From positions 157,647-221,646 of the forward strand of contig JAXGGA010000485.1 of assembly GCA_038373865.1 (NCBI GenBank): 64,000 nucleotides of DNA, in the 5' to 3' direction. Numbering within the stretch: position 1 is the first letter of the stretch; each line of letters starts with the position of its first letter. A model generated the notes under the pieces. It saw only the letters and a list, made by a program, of their open reading frames with translations, searched no databases and was not told where the DNA came from. This document shows positions 47,078-59,516 of this stretch, piece by piece. Origin of the DNA: Uloborus plumipes. Lineage: Eukaryota; Arthropoda; Arachnida; Araneae; Uloboridae. Both the position numbers and the translations under genes were made by a program.

Positions 47078-47728
47078 AAGGCTATCCCTAAAATTTAAAC
47101 GCTTTTATCCGTGAAGGCGGCTCCAACATCTAAAATTTTGATTGAAATTGAGCAGCATAAATCCACATCGTGTTGATTAGTATAGCTCATTGTTCCTATC
47201 TCATTTTTACCCAAGAAACAGCAGTTTTCGTTTAAAGCTACAGTGGACACAAAAAAAGTTTTTTTTTGAATTATTGATCTATATGTCTAAAACTTTGTGT
47301 GCTTGTATTATTATATAATTACTGCATCTAAAAGCATAAAAAAAGAAAATAAATTTGTGCAAAAACAATCAATACTTTTTTGAAATTTAAATTTTAAAAT
47401 TTTTTGAAACAAAAGATCAAAGTGCTCCATGCGAACTTTAAATTTCCAATCATTTGGCGTGATTTCATAAATCTATGCATTACATGCAATGTTTTATGTG
47501 ATAGTTTATAAAAGATGGCTGAAAATGAAAAATTTTTTTTAAAGCGGAGTGATTGGAAATAAAGAATTATGTGCTTTGAAACCTAAGTCCCGTAGTACAG
47601 GACTTGGCGCTGCAATAGCCTTTTTTTCTGGGATAGTTTACTGTACAATTTTTAGTACAGCAAAAAATATTTTTTTACTGAACTATTAACCATAAAGTTT
47701 TTCCAAATTTTTTACAGTGGGATACAGC
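47078..47728. other. unassigned sequence
   Basis: No gene seen. A short inverted repeat AAGTCC...GGACTT lies at 47584-47604, and the end TTTTTTACAGTG near 47719 recalls the ACTGTAAAA-type element tips. Confidence 0.4.
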
Positions 47729-47736
47729 ATGAGCAG

Positions 47737-48331
47737 TAGGGTGGTCACAAGAAACATCGGAATTTTTTTTTTTCATCTAATCTTTTGCGGCACCCCCCCT
47801 AAAATGTGCCAATAGGTTATAAAATGAGATTTAAAGTTTTAGCTCAATTAGATAATGTTAACACGTGCCACAAAGAATGTAAAGTAGAGAAAAACAGCGA
47901 TTTTTAGTAACACTTTATAGTTTTCTTTCAATAAAATCTAAACTATTTGTCCTAAAATCCTAGTTCTTGTCTCAATTACAAGGGAATTATATTCTATTTA
48001 AGTCTAACCCCATTCAAAATTTTGAAAAAAACTGACAAAGTATTTTTTATATTAGGCTGCAGCGTACATTGTCAAAATTGAATGGAAGAAATTAACAATT
48101 AAAATGCAAATCGTGTTAGTATCGTGTGGATATATTTATGGTTTTACAGAGAAAAAGTAGATTTTTGGCTAAAAATAGCTGTTTTTCGTAACAACTTTTG
48201 CCTCTTTGAGGCACGTGTTAATATTATCCGAATAAGATTAAACTTTGCAAAACATGTTTTCTAGGCCAATAGCGCATTTAAGGGGGTGCCAACAAAAACA
48301 TTTCTAAATTTGATTTTTTGTGACCACCCTA
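47737..48331. mobile_element. hAT-type MITE with perfect 8-bp duplication
   Basis: ATGAGCAG at 47729-47736 and 48332-48339 flanks TAGGGTGGTCACAA and TTGTGACCACCCTA. Complementarity continues inward imperfectly (GTGCCAATAGG, AACACGTGCC). 595 bp, non-coding. Confidence 0.88.
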
Positions 48332-48339
48332 ATGAGCAG

Positions 48340-49223
48340 TCATAGTTTCCAACTGTCCGTGATGAATTTTTAATATGCGCTTGCATTGGCGTCGAAATTT
48401 AAATCCTTTGAGCCGTATCTTTAACCATACTACATAAATGCCGAGTTTCGTGTTGGTAGATCGGTTTCTTCTGAGTGCACATATTTTTTTGTGACAATCT
48501 CCATATATTATTTCTCTAAGCCGAATCCTATACCCAGTCGAAACTCGCTCATTTCTTTATCGAATTGCAAGAAAATTTATGATTTTGAAGCTTATCCCGC
48601 GGGCTATTGACTAAAATTAGACCCACCCTCTAAAAAGTGTCGGTTCGTTTTTTATTCGAACTTCAATTTTTGGGTACAAAATTGACTCTATCTAGCGAAA
48701 TAATTGTCGTATCGTCTCCATTTTGATTTCATTCGAAAGATTATAAAAAATGCGTTCTTTAGAACGTTTCTCCTCTAGCGCCGCGTAACGAGAATCTCGA
48801 AAATCCACGTTTAAGCGACTTATAAGCGATTGAAGTTTGAAAAAGTTAAATTTTTTGCTCAACTGTTAAAATCGTTACATTGTTGTTCAAATCAATTTTA
48901 AATGCGACATTTCAAGCCAAGGCTTAGCTCGGTAAACCTTAATTGTAACTTTTATTGTTTCAAAATACTATGGTAGTTTTGCGATAACGTTAGTATTTAG
49001 TTTAGTAGTAGCCTTGGGTATTTGATTTTAATATAGGGTATCACTTTTGTAGTAGTTGTAAAAGTGAACGTGTCTTTGATCTTTTTGAAAAGTTGTCAGA
49101 ACGACGGCAGTAGATGGCGATGTTGTGCAAATGAAGCCAATAAAAATTGTCGTATTAAATTTTAAGTTTAGAGGTTTTTTTTTTTTTTTTTTTTTTTGCG
49201 GAATTCCGCACGGGTCACCTAGT
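48340..49223 (-). repeat. ACTAGGTGACCCG-type repeat, minus orientation
   Basis: Reading the minus strand from 49223, the opening ACTAGGTGACCCGTGCGGAA resembles 44638. A T27 run at 49172-49198 follows. The far end is not clear and may be cut by the hAT MITE. Confidence 0.4.
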
Positions 49224-49501
49224 GTGTATTTATTGTGAAGCTCATTAGTCTTAAACTTTTACTGACAATTCTCATTTTGTTTAGAGTTAAGTTCTGTTAA
49301 AAAAAAAAGCATTGCTAAAAAAAAAAAATATCGTTAAAAGCCTATTTTTCAATTTTTTGCTTCACGGGTTTCTTTTTGCGTTTAATATAATATGTATCAG
49401 ATTATATTAAATTGTTTATTTATTTTTCGTTTAAGAAGATAGTGAAACATGAACCTTTTCAATGACTTTTCACGACTTCCTAAATTTGTTCAGAATTCAT
49501 T

Positions 49502-49829
49502 CACTGCAAAAAATTAGTTATTGTTTTCAGTAAGTATATGTTATCATTTGTTGTTATTTTACAGTATAATACTGGCAGCAGAGGTTCCTGTTTAAAACTG
49601 TAAAATGCACAGTAATAAACTGAAAACACAACATTATAATACTGACAGTAGGGGTTCCAGTTTAAAACTAAAATGCACAGTAATAAACTGCGAAATTAGC
49701 AATTTCAGTTTATTACTCTAAAATTAGCAGTTTTTACAGTTTATTACTCTAAAATTAGCAGTTTTTACAGTTTGTCACTATAAAATTAATTGTATTGTAC
49801 TGTAAAAACAACATATATTTTTTACAGTG
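49502..49829. mobile_element. CACTGTAAAA-type MITE with internal short repeats
   Basis: CACTGCAAAAAAT and TTTTTTACAGTG are the tips. The interior is built of 25-35-bp units containing TTTACAGTTTATTACT or their complement, and ATAATACTGGCAGCAGAGGT occurs twice in variant form. Related copies: 62307 and 62946. Confidence 0.7.
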
Positions 49830-50780
49830 TGGTATTTAATATGAGGCACTTAATTCTTTTGGCATAAAACTGCAGAATCCATGTAAAAACAATGCTTTAA
49901 TGACTTTCCTTTTGTTTGTACTGTAATTTTATATAGCAAATTTCTCATAAATTTAATGTTCATCCGCGATTCCGAAAATGTAGTGTTTTTATCCAACAAC
50001 ACTGTTTGTAGCAGCAAGTAATGTTTTATCAATTTTCATATACTTATTTATTGATTTATTTATTTTCACATTTTAAGTGAAAAAAAAGAACTAAAATTCC
50101 CTAGTGAGAGAAATGGTAAAGCATGAAACCCACTGCATCGAAAAGAAAAACAATAAATAAAACTTTTCTTCATAAGCAGAAGTTTCTGAATGAAGCAAAT
50201 ATAATAATTAAGCTCAATGCTTTGACTTATAAAAATTAATAAAAATAGAGGAAAACTTTTTTCGGAGACTAGGAAAAAAAATCTGCTTGTCGTTCTTTAT
50301 TGATTTTGCAATTTAGATACTTTTCTTTATTTTCTGTTACTGTACTACGAAGAAGAAAGGGCACTCTAGTTTCTCAGTTTTTGTTTCCTTTTTTTTTTCT
50401 TTTTCTTTTTTTTCCTATGAATCTCGAAAAGTGAATGCATAAACTGTTTACGTTCGAGATATACTTTTCAATTTTGAGAGTTCTCAAGACTTCTAGCCCT
50501 ATTCTGAAAAATAAATTTAAAGAAAATTGTTGTGTGTTATTGCAGTGGTCCACTTTGATTTTGTTCAATGAGGCATAGGTTTTTAATGCATGAAGCTTGA
50601 CTAAGAATATTTCCAAGAAAAAAAGAAGTATGCTGAACAGAATTTGTGATCATCCCGTTGTAGAAAAGGATTGCTTGTATATCTCTTTTTTCTTTCATTT
50701 AATTTTAAAAAGATCAAATATGAATATAATGGAGAATTGGTGGATATTTTTTTTAACAAAAAGTTATGTAGAAAGTTATA
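49830..50780. other. unassigned AT-rich sequence
   Basis: No gene seen. TATTGATTTTGCAATTTAG at 50298 belongs to the dispersed motif noted at 8368. Confidence 0.4.
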
Positions 50781-51110
50781 TTTCAAATGGGGCTGCGTTT
50801 AGCTTCTTGCCATTTGCAGACCAATGCATTCCCAAAGACCGGTATCCACTCTATCATGTGGCGCCACCATCCGCGGAAATGCCATTGGCACGATAATTTT
50901 GAGGCCCGGTTTCCCCACTAGATGGAGGCACCTGGGCTCTATTCGATGCGGAACTGCACTAGGAATTTAAATTTGTCAAGATATACTATATGCCAAACAA
51001 GTACTCGAAGGATCTTTTACATGCCGCATAATCATACGACATGGACGCTGTCGATTTTCTGCGTCATAAAAATCCACTGACTGTAGTCGGGTTTGATCCC
51101 GCGTATGTAG
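50781..51110. other. GC-richer unassigned block
   Basis: Higher GC than surroundings. GTAGTCGGGTTTGATCCCGC near 51082 loosely resembles a pol III B-box/T-arm, hinting at a tRNA-derived repeat, but no A-box or cloverleaf could be supported. Confidence 0.25.
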
Positions 51111-51604
51111 AAATAAATTATGTAGTTATGTAGAAATAAATATTTAGATTAGTATGAATTAATACGTAAAGATTAATAGGTACAGAGTATACATACCTGT
51201 CAAGAGATTGATACCACGAACTTTTCAGTATACAGGAAATTGTTAGCGTCCGTAATGAATGATTATGCTGCATTTTAAAGATCCTTTGAGCATTTATTTT
51301 ATGTATTATTTTTCTAGCCTGTTTTCTGATATAACTGTTCAAACTTCCCTATTTATTCATTAAATTCCATGATTTACCTCTCATTTTCAGCAGCGACGAA
51401 GAATGGAACCACTGTCAAAAAAAAAAAAAAAAAGCGCCAAATAACCTGTTTTTTGTTACACATTACTTCAATGAATAGCATCCGAAAACTAAGATGGGTT
51501 TTGATCGTAAACCTGAAAGCGTATTTACCATGTCGCCAGTGTCACAATGGCGAGGGGCTCTCATGGCCATAGTGGCCCCGAAGGGGATATAAAAATTCAC
51601 ATTA

Positions 51605-51905
51605 CAAATTTTTTACATAGCTCAGTGTCAAACAAAGGGCCCTCATAAATCTAAAAATCCTTCACTGGCCTTTTGTGAAGCTAAAAAATAATTTTGCTTG
51701 AATGTTATTTAAAAACCTTTTGTTTTCTTGAAAACTAATACGTTATAATTATCTTATTTTAAGACAAATGTTTTACATAGTTTAGTGACAAACGAACAGC
51801 CCTCCTAAATTTAAAAATCCGTTACTGGCACTTAGTGAAGTTAAAAAATAACTAGGCGTAAATCTTATGTTGAAAACCTTATCTTTTCTTTGAAAATTCT
51901 CATGT
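51605..51905 (+). repeat. ~160-bp tandem duplication
   Basis: TTTTACATAG...CCCTC-TAAAT-TAAAAATCC blocks at 51610 and 51770 are repeated in the same order at ~75% identity by eye, indicating an old tandem duplication. Confidence 0.6.
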
Positions 51906-53586
51906 TTTTCAAGTGTCTTAATTCATTTCGAGACAAAATACTGCTCCTAATTTCCCTCGATACTTGATACAACGTAATATGAAGAATGAATAGATTTTTA
52001 GTTTACGAGAAGGAGCTTTTATTGCACGACTTTTGAAAGAAATGCAAATGCTTTTACGGAAGATTTATTATATTTTGTAGAAGCGACGTAAGACAACAAA
52101 TAGTAAATTACCGAATGTCTATTCTAGAAAATTGGATGAAACATTGGCAAATAACATCAATTTAAACTCAAATATGCGAACACGAATGAAAGGAATAAAT
52201 TAATCTAGAAATAAACATCATTCCTTAAACATGCAAATTACTTTATGCGATTAATTTTCTTTTGGACGCAATTTTTACCCTAAAGAGAAAACTCGAAGAC
52301 TCTGCGAACATTTTCACCAATCGAGTTAAGTTATTACGTCGGATACAGAAACTTAAGGTCACTTTATTGCTAATAAAATATACCGAAATATTATTTTCTT
52401 TCGTTTAAGGAACAGAGTAAATAAATCAGCATTAATTAAATTCTGGTTCGGCTCTGCTGTCCTCGAAACGTTGGAGTCCTGATGTCAATGCAATATTTTC
52501 GCGTTTGCTTTGAAGTGAGATTACTTTGCCCTGGAGATAAGAGATTCAAAGAAATTGGAGAAAAAGAGACCTAACTTATCATTAATAAATGGTTAATTTC
52601 TCCAGAGATATGATGTTTTGGTAAATTTAATTAATTTTAGGGTCGAAAAAAGGAATGGCGTAGCTGGAAATTGTTCAATGACTGAACACAAATAGGACTC
52701 AGCTCCCGAGCGATTTCTTTGAAATATAAAAGAGGAGAGTTATTTAATCTTCTCTGTCATATAAGGTCAAAAGTCCAAAGTGTGTTTGTGTTTATCACAC
52801 AAAAGTTCCTTAATTATTAGTTTATATAAATGTGAAAGTTTTGTAGATTTACTTCATTTTAACTTAGGTGCCCAGATAAGGACTAATCTCCTTTTTGCTT
52901 TATAGACATACTAATTATTTTTTCCTAGTACCTTAAGTGATATTCTGTTGTCTCAGTAACGAGTCCTTTAGAAGTAAAAAAACTGCATTTTACATCTTAG
53001 TTCTGCAAGTGTAAGTTTTTCTCAATATACAGAATTGTTGAAAATTCAGCGGGTTTTTTTTTTTTTTTAAGTACTAAACTAATACGTATATTAAGAGTCA
53101 AAAGATTAATTAAAAATTTTATTGTACGATAAAATTCGATTTTTCAAAGGGAACGAAACATTATTGCTTGTTAACCACGTAATTGCTTGCTAGGTCCGTA
53201 ATTATGATTTTTTTTTAATAGAATGAGGGGTTGAGATAGCAAAGGATATGTACTCGATGCATATCAAATCCAAATGAAACAAACACAACTTCCCATGTAA
53301 GTAACCTCAACGTCTATCGAAGATCAATTTCTCCCTGCTTTATTCTCTAAGTGAGGGGCTTGTGAAATCCTTTATCACTCAGAAATTGGGTACTGTTTAC
53401 TTTTAGGGATTCGATATAACACCAAAAAAAATAATAAATAACACGTTACGCTGGATAACCTTTTCTAACGCAAAACGCTGCTTTGCCAAAGACAAGAAGA
53501 ACATTTTAAATGATCAAATGTAATATCGCATAATAAAGTTTAAACTCTTCAGTTGTTTAAGAAAGTACACAAAACACACATTTTTA
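51906..53586. other. unassigned AT-rich sequence
   Basis: No gene, RNA or recognised repeat seen. Confidence 0.4.
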
Positions 53587-53902
53587 CCCTTTATGTCCCG
53601 ACGGGACTCAGAAGTCCCACTTGCATTAATTAATTTAGCTTTATGAATCCTAAATGGCTGGAATCATGCTGAGGCTTTTGAGTACCACTTCTTGTACTTC
53701 GCTGAGAGGCCGACAGATGGTAATTGCGATCGAAACAGTTTTCTTGAGGGCCCTAAGGCGCAGGGGGACTTAGACCCCCCCCCTACCTCAAAATTTCAAT
53801 GTTTTTATGCTGGGTAAAAATGTCTTTTGATGTATTTGAAACTCAAAAAAACAAAACAAAAATGTAAAAATTCATTGGTAAATTAATATGGGACATAGAG
53901 GA
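53587..53902. mobile_element. degenerate TTAA-type MITE
   Basis: CCCTTTATGTCCC at the left and GGGACATAGAGGA before TTAA at the right are inverted. The left TTAA has decayed to TTTA. The hairpin GTCCCGACGGGAC follows the left tip. C9 run near 53782. Confidence 0.55.
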
Positions 53903-54065
53903 TTAAACAAAGTTCATAATTTTTCAAGACGTTGATAAATCAGAAATCGTTAAGTTTAAGACACATAGCATCCTCTAGTTGTTTTCTTTGGTGCTTGTTC
54001 GTTGGTTCAGAATGTAAATTACGTGCTACATTGTGAGAAGTGTGTCAGATCATTTGCATGAACAA

Positions 54066-56316
54066 TAGGGTATGTCATAAAAATAAAAGGTTTTTTTTTT
54101 TCGACTTTGTACGCGCACTTTCCTATGTATTCACTCATTTTAAGATAATTGGTACAAAAAAAAAAGTTTTGGGACAAAAATTTTAACTACCGGGAAAACG
54201 CAATTTACATACAACCCTTCGGTGTTTTTTTTTTCAAAAAGTTCACTACTTTCAGGTTGAATACGCGATATAGCTGCGGAAGTTTTTTAAAGGATTGTTC
54301 TGCTAACTTAAACGCATGTTTTTAACTCTAATGAACGTGCTTTCCTTATAGAAATACAGTTAAATATACATTTCGTCTCTTTGTTTTTAAAAAGAGCAGA
54401 GACTATCGGCAATCGTTCCTGCTGAAACGGGTTACGCTTCTGGTCAATTGACACCGATGTCTTCGTGAGGCAGTCAGCTGTTTAGTGGAAAATGCCACCT
54501 GCCCAGTCGAAAAACTTAACGAACCAGCTTCTCTAGAAAAGGAATGGATTGGTACTGTAGGTAATTATTTTCCCAAGTTGGGTTTCTTGAGAAAAAAAAA
54601 AGTTTTCTGTATAAAAAAAAACGGGTCCTTTTGGGCTATTCCAGAAAATTTACTCATTGCTCTGCTTTGCTCTAAGGACTAAAGTAAAAAAGCCTTTGCA
54701 CTTGACAAAATAGTATTAATTAGAGCTGGAAATAGTTCCGCCATCAGTGAGCTTCAATGCTTCTGACTTCCACAGAACTGATCGATTGACTAGCAACAAT
54801 TTCGTCGATATTTATAAGGGGCTCCGAAAATTGAATTGGCTTAAACTTTGTTTTCTTCTCAAGAAACTCAATTTGGGAAAATAGTTTACCTACAGTACCA
54901 ATTCATTCCTTTTCTGGAGAAGCTGGTCCGTCAAGTTTTGCCCTATATGACTTAATATCTGCTCGTTGATGTGAAGCCAGCAGAAAAAAAGACCTAAAAA
55001 GTCTGTAATTTAGGGGTTTGTAATGTAGCATGCCTCCTTTCCAGACAGACATTTCATTGGAGGTATCACTGCCAATTAGTTAAAGGCAAATGTCTATAAC
55101 TATGTCCTTCAACCAGTCACATAATTCTATTTCACAATGCTCAGCCAGTTTTTCCTTTGTTGTCTTCTTCTTCTGGTATGTAGTGAGTGAGGTAGTGATC
55201 ACTACGCGCTTCTGTTATGGTCTTTCTTTGATGATGCTTTTCCGAAAGCTACCAGTGTTCTCATCGTGACTAAGAGTTAGAGTATTGTGCTTCCTGCTTT
55301 CTTCAAATAATGCAGTAAAGTTACTTCTTGCGATATTCGAACTCTCCTGTGCTCTTGAGTGCTTCATAACATGCTCTTTAGCATGAAACGACTTTTTGCT
55401 ATCGCATATGAGATGTTTTTTATCTTCACCGAGATGGCCTGCCTTCACAAGATCACCCAAAAGGTTATATGTGATAGCAACTGCCGTGGTTGATGACACA
55501 GCAAACCTGACTGAAGTAACGGCCGCTCTAGTAATATCAAGGTAGTTTCATTTACTTCGTACAGCTATACTATACAAATTCCAGGGTATTTCATCGAGTC
55601 ATAATATTACACGACGGCACTAGCTTTCGGGAGAGTCGAACTGCAAGTCCGACTTCTTCGATGTTAAAAATTATTAGTGTCTTTTGCTTTCCAGGTTTTT
55701 AGTGGAAATCAATCCATCCTTTAAAAAAACAAGAAAGAGAATCTCAACCTGCCTTTTGTAGGAAAGCGCAACTGATATAAAAATCTTAGGCAGGATGAGA
55801 GATATTTTAGTCAAAACCCGACCGCTGGTCATCTTGGGGAGGGGGGGGGTTAATAAGTAAAAAAGGGGGCTACTTCCCCAGTTACAGGTGACATTTTCCC
55901 CTGAACAGCTGACTGCCTAACGAAGACAGCGGTGTCAATTGACCAGAAGCGTAACCCGTTTCAGCAGGAACGATTGCCGATAGTCTCTGCTCTTTTTAAA
56001 AACAAAGAGACGAAAAGTATATTTATCTGTATTTTTTACAAGGAAAGGACGTTCATTAGATTTAAAACATGATTTTAAGTTAGCAGAACAATCTTTTAAA
56101 AAACTCCCGCAGCTATATCGCGTATTCAACCTGAAAGTAGTGAACTTTTTGAAAAAAAAAAACACACCGAAGTGGTGTATGTAAATTGCGTTTTCTCGGT
56201 AGCTAAAATGTTTTTCCAAAACCTTTTTTTGTACCAATCAACTCAAAATGAGTGAATACATAGGAAAGTGGGTGTACCAAGTCGAAAAAAAACTTTTATT
56301 TTTATGACATACCCTA
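54066..56316 (-). mobile_element. 2.25-kb hAT-type element with perfect 8-bp duplication and ~430-bp inverted arms
   Basis: ATGAACAA at 54058-54065 and 56317-56324 flanks TAGGGTATGTCATAAAAAT and its complement. Arms pair over 54066-54490 and 55885-56316. A second, inner inverted repeat pairs 54496-54610 with 54843-54945. The interior keeps transposase-like remnants on the minus strand. Confidence 0.85.
54850..55545 (-). pseudogene. transposase-like remnant inside the hAT element
   Basis: Minus-strand fragments read DITRAAVTSVRFAVSSTTAV, then a 94-codon open part to 55215. A frame-shifted or interrupted stretch with LAEHCEIELCDWLKD and GSDTSNEMSVWKGG follows, then KLDGPASPEKE near 54925. The order recalls an uncharacterised transposase-like protein family of arthropod hAT elements; this is recollection, not a search. 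Several stops are present (for example after DICL). Part of the same coding sequence is duplicated in opposite orientation at 54500-54545 on the plus strand (KLNEPASLEKEW). Confidence 0.4.
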
Positions 56317-56484
56317 ATGAACAATCGACTGGTATGTTGCTTACAGTCTACACATTAATACAGAGTGGTAACAGTTTGGCTAGATTTTCCTTCATTTCTT
56401 AGTAACTGTGTTTAAAATTACTTGTAACTTCACTATTTCATATAGCTATCTTGAACTGCCACAATTGCATATTGCCTAAGGATA

Positions 56485-57440
56485 TGGGTCATTCCGACGA
56501 AAATGGTACAAATCATGTCTGAAACTCTTTACTTAAGATTATCAATTTAAATAATTTCCACCAACTAATCAGATTTTTTTTTGTTTCATTTATTTGTGTG
56601 TAATGAAGTGTAAATAACTAGAACATGACTCATTTATGAAAGGATTTTAAATATTTTGATCACTTTGTTGAAAACAGAGTGGACAAATGAGCCTTTAAAA
56701 ATATCTGTATAATCACAAAGAAAAGTTAGAATCACAGAACATAAAGCTTTTAACCCCCATAAAGTGTTATAAACAGCCTAAAACTGTAAGTCTGTCTGCA
56801 ACTTCAAGAAAAAATCTATTTTTTTCATCATGAAATCGGCTCTAACAGAGTGGACATCCAACAGTTCAAATTAACTATCATAAGAAAAGAATTAGGCTCA
56901 CCCTGGTTGCTGACTACATAGTACATAATTCAATGTAGCAAGCTAATCAGGGCAGTTTTACTACCTATATGTTAAAAAAATATATATCAGATTGAATGCA
57001 ATTGTTTATTTAATTTCCAAAAGGCATATAACAGAGTGGACAATTCGAAACATAGAAAATCTAGGGACATGGATAAATAATAGTTTTTTTAGGGAATTTT
57101 TTTTTTATTTGCGTAATAAACTGTAGAAATGGTGTCAGAAGCATCTCTTGTGCAGTGCAGTGTAATTTATTTTGTTGTTACATTTCAGTTTAATTTTAAA
57201 TCACATTTAAAATTCCAGCAATTTGAAGCTGGGACACGTCATTTTCTCCTTTTTATGACAAAGATATTTTTTTTGTGTCATTTCTAAATGGATCATGCCT
57301 AATCAATTGATACTTGACGGCACAAAATTAAATGGCGAACCAATAAAAAATACACTTAATGGGTGGTAGTTATTAAAATTGATTTTAAAAAATTCTAAAG
57401 TCTCGGACATGATTTGTATCATTTTCGTCGGAGTGACCCA
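56485..57440. mobile_element. TA-flanked TIR element with three internal ~175-bp spaced motifs
   Basis: TGGGTCATTCCGACGAAAAT and its complement ending AGTGACCCA are flanked by TA. AACAGAGTGGAC recurs at 56673, 56844 and 57030, marking an internal repeat unit. Tip matches the foldback at 10511 (TGGGGTCATTCC). Non-coding. Confidence 0.75.
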
Positions 57441-58703
57441 TATAGGTTTCAAGAAACTCCCTTTTCAAAGAAAAACGATCTGAGCTAATGGATAAGATGG
57501 TATCTGGAAACTTTGTTTGTTGAACCGCTACTTTTCTGCGCACAAGTATTTGTTTATTGCGCATTATGAAAACTATCCCGCAGATATGAAGGTTTAAATC
57601 TGATCTAAAACTGTACGGTTTGGTACAGAAAATCTAAGCAAAAAAATTAAAAAGTAATTAAAAAAACAGAGCCTGTACTTGTTTAAAGTCTAGATAAATA
57701 CAATAGACAATGAATTATAAACATGACTTTACATTTAATGGGAAAGTAAAGAAGTTTAGTTTAGTTAACATTTGCCTTTATACTTTATACCTTCCTATAT
57801 TTGTCATATATTAACTATTATTAAGCGTTTACTTCAAATCTAACAACCCATTTTTATTGCATATGACACAATACATGTTTCTCAAAAGATGAGAGTAACA
57901 ATTCCTGCCATCTTTTTTACATTACAGAAAATTAAAAAAAAAAAAATAATAAAGAAGGATTTTTAAGATGGCTGAAGAAAAGAGAAGAAAATGAAACAGT
58001 AGTGCAGAGGGAGAGGAAGATAATTCCACCATTTTGAAATCCAGCCTAAAGTGCATAAATTTAAAAAAAAGAACGAAATTTATCTTTCGAAATAAATTCC
58101 CTGCACTTTCTCCAGAACCAAAGTAAGAGACATAAAGAAAACATGTGTAATCTCTCAGAAGAAAAAAAAAACACGACATTGCAGAGAGACAGAAAAAATC
58201 AAATTTTAAGATGTAAAACAAATGACATTTTTATCCTTTTATAGCAGTTTATGCCGTAAGACCCTCGAAGCTAAAATCACTAAGTGAATTACATAAGGGG
58301 GGGGGGTAAGTGAAAAAGATAATGGGGAAGATCTAACGTGCATCTTCACTTTAACAAATCGAATTACGAAATCGATTTCTCTCCTAGGTGAATGATATTA
58401 GATTCAACCTTTTAATTTATTTATGAATTGCTTTCGAATTCTGAGAAAAACTTGAGGAAAAAACAGTAATCGGTCCGAAATTTAATTACGACAACTGAGG
58501 GGAGTGTAATGTATTTATGTATTGTTTTATTTCGGTGTAATTTCATTGTAGCTTAATACGTCATTATTCTTAATGATATTTGGTTTTGATACTGAAATAA
58601 CTTGATCATCTTCCATTATAAATCCAACAATTATTTATAAAAAACGACGTGGTAAGAATATAGTATTTGTTCTTTGACTAGAAAAGTCATCTAAATTCAA
58701 ATA
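57441..58703. other. unassigned sequence
   Basis: No gene seen. The minus frame at 57922-58221 is a low-complexity translation of A-rich DNA. Confidence 0.4.
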
Positions 58704-59277
58704 CAGTGAACTGTCATTTATACGCCGCCTCATTTATGCGCCTTTTTCACTTATACGATGATTTTCAATAGTCCAAGCTCCCTCCATAGCGCAATAATGA
58801 TAATATCTTTCGTTTATGCGTCGCTCTAAAGGTAAATATTTCACTTATGCGCCGAATTTTTCGTAAAATGTTAAAAATCAATAAATTAAAAAAAAAATCA
58901 TGTTTCTATATTTTCCTCTTTCATCTTTCACCTTTATTGCTAACGGAATGCATTTTTTTTCCGCATGAACTCGAGTTCGGAGGGGGACATCCACAAGATC
59001 ACACCTCAATATCTATTGTGGATCATTTCAAAGGGAACAGTTTGTGATTAGGTGTGCTACAATTTTAGTTTTCTATATATCATCGTAGTTACGTTACAGT
59101 AATTGCCAAACCGTAGTAATATGCCCCTTTTCTATAGAAACATTCTTATTCATCCTCTCATTGGAGCTTATGTTACGTTTTAGTCCTTTAAATAGGCTTG
59201 TTCATTTATGCGTCTCTCTCACTTATGCGCCTTTTTCTGTTGGTACCTTGGGCCGGCGCATAAGTGAGAGTTCACTG
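58704..59277. mobile_element. pogo-like MITE, copy 1
   Basis: TA plus CAGTGAACTGTCATTTATAC at the left; GCGCATAAGTGAGAGTTCACTG plus TA at the right (split motif). CACTTATGCG/TTTATACGCC motifs repeat five or six times subterminally. 574 bp, non-coding. Confidence 0.8.
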
Positions 59278-59516
59278 TATATCATGATTCTAATTTATAT
59301 ATTTGCAAAAAAAAATCTAATTAAACATATATGATAAAGTTAAAATTTTAGTCACTTTTTATTAAATGTTTACTTTTATTCTAAAAAAAATCGTGCTCTA
59401 AAAACAAAAGTAGTGAGAATATGTTTCAAAATTGAATGAAATTAAGTTCTATGGTACATATCTTACGATATTTTTGAAAATTGAAAAATCGCACGGGAGT
59501 TTTTTGCAGCAATATA

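Noticed and set aside
51040..51110. Possible tRNA or tRNA-derived repeat (B-box-like GGGTTTGATCCC)
   Set aside because: No acceptor stem, D-arm or A-box could be paired; kept only as a low-confidence block.
57922..58221. 99-codon hydrophobic minus frame
   Set aside because: A-rich low-complexity DNA, no homologous motif, no conserved start context.
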